Source of the DNA: Pseudomonas bijieensis
GTDB lineage: Bacteria > Pseudomonadota > Gammaproteobacteria > Pseudomonadales > Pseudomonadaceae
Direction: 5' to 3'
DNA: 64,000 nucleotides
Assembly: GCF_013347965.1 (NCBI RefSeq)
Contig: NZ_CP048810.1
Span: 186,001 to 250,000, forward strand
Shown: one piece after another, positions 56,108-64,000 of the stretch
Numbering within the stretch: position 1 is the first letter of the stretch
Layout: each line of letters begins with the position of its first letter
The notes under the pieces: generated by a model
What the model saw: only the letters and a program-made list of their open reading frames with translations
Told to the model about the DNA's origin: nothing
The model's database searches: none
Program-made: the position numbers and the translations under genes

Positions 56108-58171
56108 GTGAATTTCAAAAAGAACACAATTGCGTTGGCTGTGGGGTCGGCCATCGGCTTGAGCAACGGCGCATGGGCGGCTGAAGAAGCGAGCAAGATG
56201 GAGATCGCTCCCATCACCGTGACGGGTGAAAAAATCGACCGTACGCTCGAGAAAACCCAATCCAGCGTCGTGGTCGTCACCGACAAGAACCTGCGTGAGC
56301 ATGGCGACAAGGACCTGGTGGATGTCTTTGCCCGTACGCCCGGCGTCTATAGCCAGGCCGGCAATGAGAACTGGGGTATTCGTGGCGTGCCGGTGTCCGG
56401 TTTCGACGACCAGGGCCCGGCGGCCCTCAACGGTGCGGTATCGGTGTATGTCGACGGTGCCGTGCAGCCGAACCGCGCGCTGACCCTCAGCCCGGTCCCG
56501 CTCTGGGATGCCGAGCAGGTCGAAATATTCCTGGGTCCACAGTCCACCACCCAGGGTCGTAACTCCCTGGCCGGTGCGGTGGTTATCCAGACCAAAAATC
56601 CAACCTTCGAGCCTTCCTTCTCGGCGCAAACCAATGTGGGGAACTATGGTGAGCACGGAGCGGCCGTGGCGGGTGGCGGGGCGATCGTGGATGAGAAGAT
56701 CGCCGGGCGTATTGCCGTGGATTATTCCGACGGTGACGGCTACATCCGCAACACCACGCTCGATAAAGATGCCAACCCGCATCGCACCAGCAACGCGCGC
56801 GGTAAATTGCTGATCCTGCCCAATGACGACACTGACGTCTTGCTGACGTATGCCCATAACGAACACCGCCAGGGTGACCGCTCGACGATGCGCGGTTCCG
56901 ATGGCAAGCCGAGCTATTACGACATCGCGTCCAATACCGAAGCCTTCGACAACCTCAAGCAAGACACCCTCAGCGCCAAGGTGGATTATCGCCTGAACGA
57001 TGCCTGGTCGCTGACCAGCATGACCGCCAATACCAGCACGGACTACAGCAACCGTCTGGATTTTGACCAGAATGCGGTGGACAACGAGGTCGTTCTGCGT
57101 AAGCAAGACGGGAACCTGTTCAGCCAGGAACTGCGTCTGAATTACGCCTCGGACACGGTGAAGAGTTTCGTCGGCGCCTACTATGGCCACAACACCAACA
57201 AGTTCCACGACCGGCTGCTGTTCGATGACGTGCTGGTGCGTACCGTCAAAGGTGATACCAAGATTGAAAACAAGGCGGTGTTCGGTGAAGTCAACTGGAC
57301 GTTCGCGCCGCGCTGGACGTTGATCACCGGCCTGCGTTACGACCACGAGACGAACAATACCGATATCGAGGAGGACGGCCGTTTCGTTCCCGAGAAAATC
57401 AAGAAGTCGTTTGATGCCGTGCTGCCGAAACTGGGCATCGACTATGAATTGGCCACGGACCAGTACCTCGGATTCATGGTGCAGAAGGGCTATCGCGGTG
57501 GTGGTGTCAACCTGCGCTCCGGTAGCGGTCACCAGGCCTACGACCCGGAATACACCACCAACTACGAGCTGTCCTATCGCGGTTCGTTCTTCGACAAGAC
57601 CCTGCGCGCCCGCGCCAACCTGTACTACACCGACTGGAAAGACCAACAGGTCAGCGTGCGACAGTCTGGCAGCAACGTCATTGATATCTACAACGCCGGT
57701 CGCAGTGACATCAAGGGCCTGGAAGTCTTCGTCGAAAAAGACATCACCGAACAACTGACCCTGAACGTCGGTGGTGCCATTACTGACAGCAAATACAAGG
57801 ACTTCGTCGCTGACAATGGCCAGGACAGGAGCGGTGAATCGTTCCTCTACTCGCCTAAATACAAGGCCTCGGTGGGTGGTGTCTATCGCTTCGACGATCG
57901 CCTGATATTCGGCACGGACATTGTCTATCAGAGCACCGCGCCTTCGGAGTACGAATTCGACTCAAACGGCAAAGTCAGTGGCGAGCGTAAGAGCGACGCC
58001 TATGTGCTGGTGAACTTCAACACCGAGTACAAAGTCACCAAGAACGTCGCCGTGTCCGCCTATGTCAAGAATGCGTTCGACAAGGAGTACGTCACCAACA
58101 ATCGCAACGACGACATCATCGACGTCGGCGCACCGCGCACGTTCGGCATGATCCTGCGTTACGACATGTAA
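56108..58171 (+). CDS. TonB-dependent receptor for the ferric lipopeptide siderophore
   Basis: A 687-aa outer-membrane receptor. A signal peptide (1-24) is followed by a TonB-box region (MEIAPITVTGEK), plug domain (about 40-160, TPGVYSQAGNENWGIRG, VEIFLGPQSTTQGRNSLAG) and a beta barrel to the C-terminus. There is no N-terminal signalling domain, so it should not work through a FecI/FecR-type sigma/anti-sigma pair. Control by the adjacent Fur-like box is more likely. Start is GTG 56108 with AGGGGAG upstream. Divergent from the biosynthesis operon, so uptake of the same siderophore is the natural reading. Confidence 0.88.
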   Translation: MNFKKNTIALAVGSAIGLSNGAWAAEEASKMEIAPITVTGEKIDRTLEKTQSSVVVVTDKNLREHGDKDLVDVFARTPGVYSQAGNENWGIRGVPVSGFDDQGPAALNGAVSVYVDGAVQPNRALTLSPVPLWDAEQVEIFLGPQSTTQGRNSLAGAVVIQTKNPTFEPSFSAQTNVGNYGEHGAAVAGGGAIVDEKIAGRIAVDYSDGDGYIRNTTLDKDANPHRTSNARGKLLILPNDDTDVLLTYAHNEHRQGDRSTMRGSDGKPSYYDIASNTEAFDNLKQDTLSAKVDYRLNDAWSLTSMTANTSTDYSNRLDFDQNAVDNEVVLRKQDGNLFSQELRLNYASDTVKSFVGAYYGHNTNKFHDRLLFDDVLVRTVKGDTKIENKAVFGEVNWTFAPRWTLITGLRYDHETNNTDIEEDGRFVPEKIKKSFDAVLPKLGIDYELATDQYLGFMVQKGYRGGGVNLRSGSGHQAYDPEYTTNYELSYRGSFFDKTLRARANLYYTDWKDQQVSVRQSGSNVIDIYNAGRSDIKGLEVFVEKDITEQLTLNVGGAITDSKYKDFVADNGQDRSGESFLYSPKYKASVGGVYRFDDRLIFGTDIVYQSTAPSEYEFDSNGKVSGERKSDAYVLVNFNTEYKVTKNVAVSAYVKNAFDKEYVTNNRNDDIIDVGAPRTFGMILRYDM

Positions 58172-58178
58172 ACCCATG

Positions 58179-58205
58179 GGCGCGGGGAGGCAATCTCCCC
58201 GCGCC
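58179..58205. terminator. GC-rich hairpin after the receptor gene
   Basis: Ten-base arms GGCGCGGGGA and TCCCCGCGCC around a 7-base loop, 7 bases after the receptor stop. No T-run follows, so it may stabilise or partly attenuate the mRNA rather than end it. Confidence 0.55.
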
Positions 58206-58279
58206 TGGTTTGCGGCTTCCCGGATGTGTGTTTCCAGGCTGTTTGTTCCCTTCCAAACCCAGCCTCCATGGAGGAAATC

Positions 58280-59701
58280 ATGAGTGCTTTTTCGAATGTC
58301 ACAGCGGGTGGCGCGCAACAGCTACGCCTGTTGCACACCGGCCTGTCGAGTCCTTACTGCCTCGATTCGACACCGTTGCTGGAACGCCAGCAACAGCAGG
58401 AATCCAACGCCCGCAGTTACCCGCGACGCATTCCCCTGGTGCTTGAAAGGGCCCATGGCATTTATGTGCAGGACAGTCGCGGACAAGTGTTCGTCGATTG
58501 CCTGGCCGGTGCCGGCACTCTGGCGCTGGGGCACAACCATCCGGTGATCATCGAAGCCATCACCCAGGTCATGGCCGCTGGTGTGCCGATGCATACCCTG
58601 GACCTCATGACACCAGTGAAGGACGCATTCGTCCAAGAGATTTTCGCGTGCCTGCCCAGCGAGTTCGCTCGCCATGCACGTATCCAGTTCTGCGGCCCGA
58701 GCGGGGCCGATGCGGTCGAGGCCGCGCTCAAGCTGACCCGTACCGCGACGGGGCGGCATTCGGTCCTGGCGTTCGAAGGGGCCTATCACGGGATGACCCT
58801 GGGCACGCTGGCCATCAGCGGCAACCTGTCGCCCAAAAACGCCCTCGGCGCGTTGATGCCCGGTGTGCAGCGCCTGCCGTTCCCCCATGATTACCGCTGC
58901 CCGTTCGGGGTGGCCGGCGATCAGGCGGTCACGTTGAACGTGCGTTATCTGGAGCACCTGCTCAACGACCCGGAAAGTGGCGTGACCGCACCGGCGGCGA
59001 TGATCCTGGAGCCGATCCAGGGCGAGGGCGGGGTGATCGCCGCGCCGGACCGCTGGCTGCAGGAGCTGCGCCGCTTGACTCAGGCCCATGGCATCCCGCT
59101 GATCGTCGATGAGATCCAGTGCGGCATCGCCCGCAGTGGGCGGATGTTCGGCTTCGAGCAATCGGGCATCACGCCGGATGTCATCACCCTGTCCAAAGCC
59201 ATTGGCGGTGGCTTGCCGCTGTCGGTCATGGTCTATCACGAGTCGCTGGATGTCTGGCAACCGGGTGCCCACGCCGGCACGTTCCGTGGCAATCAGCTGG
59301 CGATGGCGGCGGGCACCGCGACCTTGCGCTTCATTCGTGACCATGGCTTGGTCCAGCACGCCGAAACGGTGGGCGCGCACTTGCAAAAACACCTGCGGGC
59401 ACTGCAAAGCGAGTTCGCCTGGATCGGCGATGTGCGCGGTCGCGGCCTGATGCTTGGCATGGAAATCGTCGATCCGCAGGGCACCCTCGATGTACAGGGG
59501 CATCCGCCGGTGGACACGGCCCGGGCCAAGGCTTTCCAGCAGGCCTGCCTGAAGCACGGATTGATCGTTGAACTGGGCGGACGTCACGGCGCGACCGTGC
59601 GCTTGCTGCCGCCGTTGATCATTACCGAGCAGGAAATCGATTTTGTCGCGAAAATCCTGTTCCAGGCCGCGAGCACGATCAACGAGCGTCCTGCGGGTTA
59701 A
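58280..59701 (+). CDS. dat: Diaminobutyrate-2-oxoglutarate aminotransferase
   Basis: A 473-aa class III PLP aminotransferase, close in length and layout to PvdH. It makes L-2,4-diaminobutyrate from aspartate semialdehyde with glutamate as donor. The PLP lysine is in SKAIGGGLPL, and the family motif IVDEIQCGIARSGRMF is present. ATG 58280 has a near-perfect GGAGG 5 bases upstream; the longer frame to 58226 lacks this. Placed 108 bases after the receptor gene. Its presence supports Dab as a building block of the peptide, agreeing with the Dab-type A domains. Confidence 0.88.
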   Translation: MSAFSNVTAGGAQQLRLLHTGLSSPYCLDSTPLLERQQQQESNARSYPRRIPLVLERAHGIYVQDSRGQVFVDCLAGAGTLALGHNHPVIIEAITQVMAAGVPMHTLDLMTPVKDAFVQEIFACLPSEFARHARIQFCGPSGADAVEAALKLTRTATGRHSVLAFEGAYHGMTLGTLAISGNLSPKNALGALMPGVQRLPFPHDYRCPFGVAGDQAVTLNVRYLEHLLNDPESGVTAPAAMILEPIQGEGGVIAAPDRWLQELRRLTQAHGIPLIVDEIQCGIARSGRMFGFEQSGITPDVITLSKAIGGGLPLSVMVYHESLDVWQPGAHAGTFRGNQLAMAAGTATLRFIRDHGLVQHAETVGAHLQKHLRALQSEFAWIGDVRGRGLMLGMEIVDPQGTLDVQGHPPVDTARAKAFQQACLKHGLIVELGGRHGATVRLLPPLIITEQEIDFVAKILFQAASTINERPAG

Positions 59702-59719
59702 TCATCCACCGATGTCCAG

Positions 59720-59752
59720 GGCTTGCCGACTGCCATCGGCAAGCCTTTTTTT
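59720..59752 (+). terminator. Intrinsic terminator between dat and the RND genes
   Basis: A perfect 10-base stem GGCTTGCCGA/TCGGCAAGCC with a CTGCCA loop followed by seven Ts. It begins 18 bases after the dat stop and ends 19 bases before the adaptor ATG. Confidence 0.85.
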
Positions 59753-59771
59753 CATGGGGCAGGGAATAACA

Positions 59772-60926
59772 ATGCAGAAAAATTTCGCCTCGCTGAAACC
59801 CGCCTCGCTGTTGCTGCTGGTGCTTGGGTTAAGCGCCTGTGGTGCCCAGGAACCGCGCGCCAGGCCCAGTGCGGCGTTGCCGCAGGTCAAGACTCTGACG
59901 GTCCAGCCGCGAGCGTTTGCCATGAGCACTGACTTGCCCGGTCGGATCGAGCCGGTGCGCATCGCCGAGGTGCGCGCGCGGGTGGCCGGTGTGGTGCTGA
60001 CCCGGCACTTCCAGGAGGGCAGTGACGTCAAGGCCGGCCAGTTGCTGTTCAGCATCGACCCGGCGCCGCTCAAGGCGGCGCTGATGCGCGCCGAAGGTGC
60101 GCTGGCCAGGGTCGAGGCCGATGTCTATCGGGCCAACGCCCAGGTGCAGCGCTTCAAGCAACTGGTGGAGATCAGCGCCGTCAGCCCGCAGGCGTTCGAC
60201 GAAGCCATGTCCGATCTCAAGAGCGCCCAGGCCAATCGCCTGGCGGCCCAGGCCGACCTGACCAGTGCCCGGCTCAACCTGGATTACTGCCAGGTGCGCG
60301 CACCGATCAGCGGCCGCATCGGTCGAGCCCTGGTCAGCGAAGGCGCGCTGGTGGGGCAGGACGAGGCGACGCAGATGGCGCGAATCCAGCAACTGGACCC
60401 CATTTACGCGGACTTCACCCAATCCGCCGATCAGGTGGTGGCCTTGCAGCAGGCGCTGGCCAGTGGGCGCCTGACCCTCGATGGCAGCGGTGCGGCCGAG
60501 GTGACGGTACAGGTGGGCAATCCCGCCCAGACCCGACGCGGCAAGTTGATGTTTTCCGATATTTCCGTGGACCGAAGCACCGGGCAAGTGACCTTGCGCG
60601 GCGAGTTCCCCAACCCGGACAACGTGCTGCTACCTGGCATGTACGTGCGGGTGGTGGCGCCGGCAGGGGTCGACCCACAAGCGCTGTTCGTTCCACAGCA
60701 GGCGGTACAGCGCGGTGCCGACGGCCAGGCCCGGTTGATGCTGGTGGATGTCGCTGGTGTGGTGCGCGAACGGGTGGTCAGCACCGGTGCGATGTTCGGC
60801 ACCGACTGGCAGATCACCCAGGGGCTGGCGGCGGGCGAGCAGGTGGTGATCGAGCGGGCCGACAAACTCAGCGCGGGGACGCAGGTCCACGTGGTTACCT
60901 TGGCCGAGCAACAGGCTCGTAACTGA
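59772..60926 (+). CDS. RND efflux adaptor (membrane fusion lipoprotein)
   Basis: A 384-aa periplasmic adaptor of the MexA/AcrA family. A lipoprotein signal ends at LSAC (Cys23). A lipoyl/barrel-sandwich part (AEVRARVAGVVLTRHFQEGSDVKAG), helical hairpin (about 105-170) and beta-barrel and membrane-proximal domains follow. It links an RND pump to an outer-membrane channel. AGGGAA precedes ATG 59772. Only 26 bases separate it from the pump gene. It comes right after a strong terminator, so it may have its own promoter or depend on read-through. Likely role: secretion or recycling of the siderophore from the periplasm. Confidence 0.88.
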   Translation: MQKNFASLKPASLLLLVLGLSACGAQEPRARPSAALPQVKTLTVQPRAFAMSTDLPGRIEPVRIAEVRARVAGVVLTRHFQEGSDVKAGQLLFSIDPAPLKAALMRAEGALARVEADVYRANAQVQRFKQLVEISAVSPQAFDEAMSDLKSAQANRLAAQADLTSARLNLDYCQVRAPISGRIGRALVSEGALVGQDEATQMARIQQLDPIYADFTQSADQVVALQQALASGRLTLDGSGAAEVTVQVGNPAQTRRGKLMFSDISVDRSTGQVTLRGEFPNPDNVLLPGMYVRVVAPAGVDPQALFVPQQAVQRGADGQARLMLVDVAGVVRERVVSTGAMFGTDWQITQGLAAGEQVVIERADKLSAGTQVHVVTLAEQQARN

Positions 60927-60952
60927 CGGCCAGCGGCCTAGGGAAGAAAACG

Positions 60953-63900
60953 ATGCCGGATTTTTTCATCAACCGTCCGAACTTTGCCTGGGTCATCACC
61001 TTGTTCATCGCCCTGGCCGGCGTACTGACTCTGGGCACCTTGGCGGTCAGCCAGTACCCGGACGTGGCGCCGCCGCAAATCAATGTCAGCGCCAACTATC
61101 CGGGGGCCTCGGCGCTGATTGTCAGCCAGAACGTTACCAGCCTGATCGAAGAGGAGCTCAACGGCCTCAAGGGCTTGATCTATTACGAATCCAACAGCGC
61201 CAACGGCGGTGCCGAAACCACCATCACCTTCAAGCCGGGCACGGATCCCGACATGGCCCAGGTCGATGTGCAGAACCGCTTGCAGCGAGTGGTCGGCCGC
61301 TTGCCCCAGGCGGTGATCGAGCAAGGGCTGGAAGTGGAGCAGGCACGTTCCAACTTCCTCCTGGTGTATGCCTTGTCCTACACCGATGGCCAGCAGGACT
61401 CCGTCGGGTTGGCTGACTATGCCGCCCGCGCCATCAACAACGAAATTCGCCGGGTGGCCGGGGTCGGACGAGTGCAGATGTACACCGCCGAACGGGCCAT
61501 GCGGATCTGGGTCGATCCGGCGCGGCTGGTGGGCTACAACCTGTCGATGGCCGATGTCGGCAGAGCCATCGCGGGGCAGAACATACAGGTGCCGGCTGGT
61601 AGCCTGGGTGAACGGCCGGGGCCAGCCGACCAGCAGATCACCGCCACGGTGATGGTACAAGGGCAGCTCGAATCGGTGGAGGCGTTCGGCAACATTGTGC
61701 TGCGGGCCAACGACGACGGTTCCAGCGTACGAATCCACGACGTGGCGCGGGTCGAGCTGGGGCGCAAGGACTACCGCTTCGACGCGCGCCTGAACGGCAA
61801 GCCGGCGGCGGCCATGTCGGTGCAACTGGCACCGGGCGCCAACGCACTGCAAACGGCGGAGGCGATCAAGACGCGGCTCGCACAGCTGTCGAGCACCTTG
61901 CCGGCGAACATGGTCCTGAGCGTGCCGTATGACACCTCGTACTTTGTCGAGGTGGCAATCAAGCAAGTCATCTACACCCTGGTCGAAGCCATGGTCCTGG
62001 TGTTCCTGGTGATGCTGCTGTTCTTGCAGAACCTGCGCTATACGCTGATTCCGGCGGTGGTAGTGCCGGTCTGCCTGCTGGGAACGGTCGCGGTCATGGC
62101 CGCGCTGGGCTTCTCGATCAACATGATGACGCTGTTCGGCATGGTGCTGGCGATCGGGATCCTGGTGGACGACGCCATTGTCGTGGTGGAAAACGTCGAG
62201 CGGTTGATCGCCCAAGAACACCTGTCGCCCAAGGCCGCGACCCGCAAGGCCATGCGGCAGATCAGCGGGGCGATTGTCGGCATTACCCTGGTGTTGGCGG
62301 CGGTGTTCCTGCCGCTGGCGTTCATGGGCGGCTCGGTGGGCGTGATCTACCAGCAGTTTGCCGTGGCCTTGTCGGTGTCGATCCTGTTCTCCGGGTTCCT
62401 GGCGCTGACCTTGACGCCGGCCCTGTGTGCCACCGTGCTCAAACCTTTCGACCCGGCGCACCCGACCCGGCCCAACCGCTGGGCGAGCGCTTTCAATCGA
62501 CGCTTTGAGGCCCTGGCCCAGCGTTATGAGCGGCTGGGCGCGAGCTGGGTTCGACGCGGTAGCCGCAGCCTGTGTCTGTACCTGGTGTTGCTGCTGGTAC
62601 TCGGCTTCACCTATGCCCGGCTGCCGTCCTCGTTCCTGCCTGCGGAGGACCAGGGGTACATCGTCACCGATATACAGCTGCCACCCGCCGCATCGGCCGC
62701 GCGCACCGACGTGACGGTCCAGGCATGGGAGCGATATGCCCTGGCGCAACCAGCCACGGACCAGGTGTTGGCGATCATGGGTTTCAGTTTTTCCGGGGAG
62801 GGCGCCAATGCGGCGTTGTCGTATGTCACCCTCAAGGATTGGTCGCTGCGCGGCAGCGGGCAGGCCAGCGACGAGGTGGCTCGACGCGCGAACGACGCCT
62901 TTGAAGAGGTCGCCGATGGCACGTTGTTCAGCGTGGTGCCGCCGCCAGTCGACGGTCTTGGCACCTCCAGCGGCTTCGAGTTGCGCTTGCAGGATCTGGC
63001 GGGTCAGGGGCACGAAGCGCTATTGAAGGCGCGCAACCAATTGCTCGAGGCAGCCAAGGCCTCGCCGGTGATTGACCATTTGATGGAGGATGGCCTGGCC
63101 GATGCACCGCAAATCAACGTCAGCATCGACCGTGAAAAGGCCGAGGCGCTGGGGGTGAGTTTCGATGTGATCAGTGCGGCGCTGTCCTCGGCGCTGGGTT
63201 CGGAGCAGATCAACGAGTTCGCCAATCAGGGACGGATGCAGCGGGTGATCATCCAGGCCGATGGCATGAGCCGGCAGACGCCGCAAGCGCTGCTGCGCCT
63301 GCAAGTGCCCAACCGCCAGGGGCGCCTGGTGCCTTTGGATGCGTTCAGCCGTTTTGAATGGCAGGTCGGACCGTTGCAGATCGCTCGCTATAACGGCTCG
63401 GCATCGCTGCGTTTTTCCGGGGATGCCGCGCCGGGCTACAGCACCGGGCAGGCGATGCAGGCGTTGCAGGACATCGCCCGGCAGTTGCCGGCCGGTTTCA
63501 GTCTCGAATGGGCGGGGCTGTCGTTGCAGGAACAACAGGCCAGCGATCAGGTGCCGCTGTTGGTAGGGTTGTCGTTGACCATGGTTTTGCTGGTGCTGGT
63601 CGCCCTGTATGAAAGCTGGGCGATTCCCTTTGCCGTGCTGCTGATCGTGCCGGTGGGCATGCTCGGTTCGGTATTGGCGGTGACAGTGATGGGCATGCCC
63701 AATGATGTCTATTTCAAAGTGGGCTTGATCACGATCATCGGTCTTTCCGCCAAGAACGCCATCCTGATCGTCGAATTTGCCAAGGCCCTCCACGCTGAGG
63801 GCGCCAGCCTTGCACAAGCGGCGGCTCAAGCTGCACGCTTGCGGTTCCGACCGATCGTCATGACCTCCCTGGCCTTCATCCTGGGAGTGATGCCCCTGGC

Positions 63901-64000
63901 GTTCGCCAGCGGTGCCGGTGCTGCCAGCCAGCGAGCGCTCGGCACCGGCGTGGTCGGCGGCATGTTGGCAGCGACCGTGCTCGGGGTTTTGTTCGTGCCG
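60953..64000 (+). CDS. RND efflux pump, HAE1 family (runs off the right edge)
   Basis: 1016 residues are present and the frame is open to the last base; the family usually has about 1030-1050, so only the tail is missing. A first membrane helix is at residues 10-30, porter domains follow, and the proton-relay pair lies in GILVDDAIVVVENVER (about residue 406) with Lys in GLSAKNAILIVEFAKA (about 935). It is a proton-driven exporter that takes substrate from periplasm or inner leaflet. ATG 60953 has AGGGAAG upstream. No outer-membrane channel gene is inside the window; it may lie just beyond. Its place behind receptor and dat points to siderophore export. Confidence 0.9.
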   Translation, partial: MPDFFINRPNFAWVITLFIALAGVLTLGTLAVSQYPDVAPPQINVSANYPGASALIVSQNVTSLIEEELNGLKGLIYYESNSANGGAETTITFKPGTDPDMAQVDVQNRLQRVVGRLPQAVIEQGLEVEQARSNFLLVYALSYTDGQQDSVGLADYAARAINNEIRRVAGVGRVQMYTAERAMRIWVDPARLVGYNLSMADVGRAIAGQNIQVPAGSLGERPGPADQQITATVMVQGQLESVEAFGNIVLRANDDGSSVRIHDVARVELGRKDYRFDARLNGKPAAAMSVQLAPGANALQTAEAIKTRLAQLSSTLPANMVLSVPYDTSYFVEVAIKQVIYTLVEAMVLVFLVMLLFLQNLRYTLIPAVVVPVCLLGTVAVMAALGFSINMMTLFGMVLAIGILVDDAIVVVENVERLIAQEHLSPKAATRKAMRQISGAIVGITLVLAAVFLPLAFMGGSVGVIYQQFAVALSVSILFSGFLALTLTPALCATVLKPFDPAHPTRPNRWASAFNRRFEALAQRYERLGASWVRRGSRSLCLYLVLLLVLGFTYARLPSSFLPAEDQGYIVTDIQLPPAASAARTDVTVQAWERYALAQPATDQVLAIMGFSFSGEGANAALSYVTLKDWSLRGSGQASDEVARRANDAFEEVADGTLFSVVPPPVDGLGTSSGFELRLQDLAGQGHEALLKARNQLLEAAKASPVIDHLMEDGLADAPQINVSIDREKAEALGVSFDVISAALSSALGSEQINEFANQGRMQRVIIQADGMSRQTPQALLRLQVPNRQGRLVPLDAFSRFEWQVGPLQIARYNGSASLRFSGDAAPGYSTGQAMQALQDIARQLPAGFSLEWAGLSLQEQQASDQVPLLVGLSLTMVLLVLVALYESWAIPFAVLLIVPVGMLGSVLAVTVMGMPNDVYFKVGLITIIGLSAKNAILIVEFAKALHAEGASLAQAAAQAARLRFRPIVMTSLAFILGVMPLAFASGAGAASQRALGTGVVGGMLAATVLGVLFVP

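Noticed and set aside
17420..64000. Search for an MbtH-like gene, PPTase, sigma factor or outer-membrane efflux channel in the siderophore locus
   Set aside because: None is visible on either strand; they may lie elsewhere in the genome or just past the right edge, so no feature is reported.
1..64000. Search by eye for tRNA, rRNA, CRISPR arrays, insertion sequences and phage attachment sites
   Set aside because: No cloverleaf, repeat-spacer array, transposase or flanking inverted repeats were seen; only REP-type palindromes are present.

Overview
The window looks like a fluorescent-group Pseudomonas chromosome. It is GC-rich, carries Pseudomonas-type REP palindromes, and holds a PvdE-like exporter, a PvdH-like diaminobutyrate (Dab) aminotransferase and SyrP-like hydroxylases. 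About 43 kb (roughly 16.4 kb to the right edge) is one lipopeptide siderophore locus. I read it as a member of the corrugatin / ornicorrugatin / histicorrugatin family: an octapeptide capped by a medium-chain fatty acid, binding iron through beta-hydroxyhistidine and two beta-hydroxyaspartates. The family call rests on domain order, adenylation (A) pocket residues read by hand, and recalled knowledge of the corrugatins. No database search was run.

Left part (1-16.4 kb). Two small AT-richer membrane ORFs of unknown function come first, followed by a periplasmic trehalase. Next is a minus-strand group: a response regulator with a CheC-like domain, a PAS-GGDEF diguanylate cyclase, a cupin and a zinc alcohol dehydrogenase. 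A DJ-1/PfpI protein and a frameshifted delta-60 repeat remnant follow. Two paralogous membrane sensors share the same N-terminal half and even the same leader sequence. One ends in GGDEF-EAL, the other in a histidine kinase. Between them lie a porin and a small phosphate-type binding protein.

Siderophore locus. A Fur-box-like sequence near 16.42 kb lies between an SbmA/YddA-like ABC transporter (minus) and a FhuF-like ferric-siderophore reductase (plus). The biosynthetic operon runs on the minus strand from a promoter plus Fur box near 55.98 kb. Its gene order is: hydroxylase, fatty-acyl-AMP ligase/ACP/C, hydroxylase, I-A(His)-T, a 4648-aa four-module NRPS ending in an epimerase, a 3406-aa NRPS with a fused hydroxylase, I-A(Asp)-T-TE, and a PvdE-like ABC exporter. 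Predicted product: acyl - OHHis - Dab-type - X - Ser - D-Ser - OHAsp - Dab-type - OHAsp. Divergently on the plus strand come the TonB-dependent receptor, the Dab aminotransferase, and an RND adaptor plus RND pump that runs off the right edge.

The most interesting points are these. Three hydroxylases match three hydroxylation sites, with two sites showing a C / hydroxylase / interface-domain order in both split and fused form. A catalytically dead epimerase-like domain follows the third site. Two Ser A domains are near-identical over exactly 1263 bp. Two Dab-type modules may feed dehydro-aminobutyrate. The FhuF gene has no ordinary start codon at the expected place. An intrinsic terminator sits between the Dab aminotransferase gene and the RND genes. 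No MbtH-like protein, PPTase, sigma factor or outer-membrane efflux channel gene was seen inside the window.
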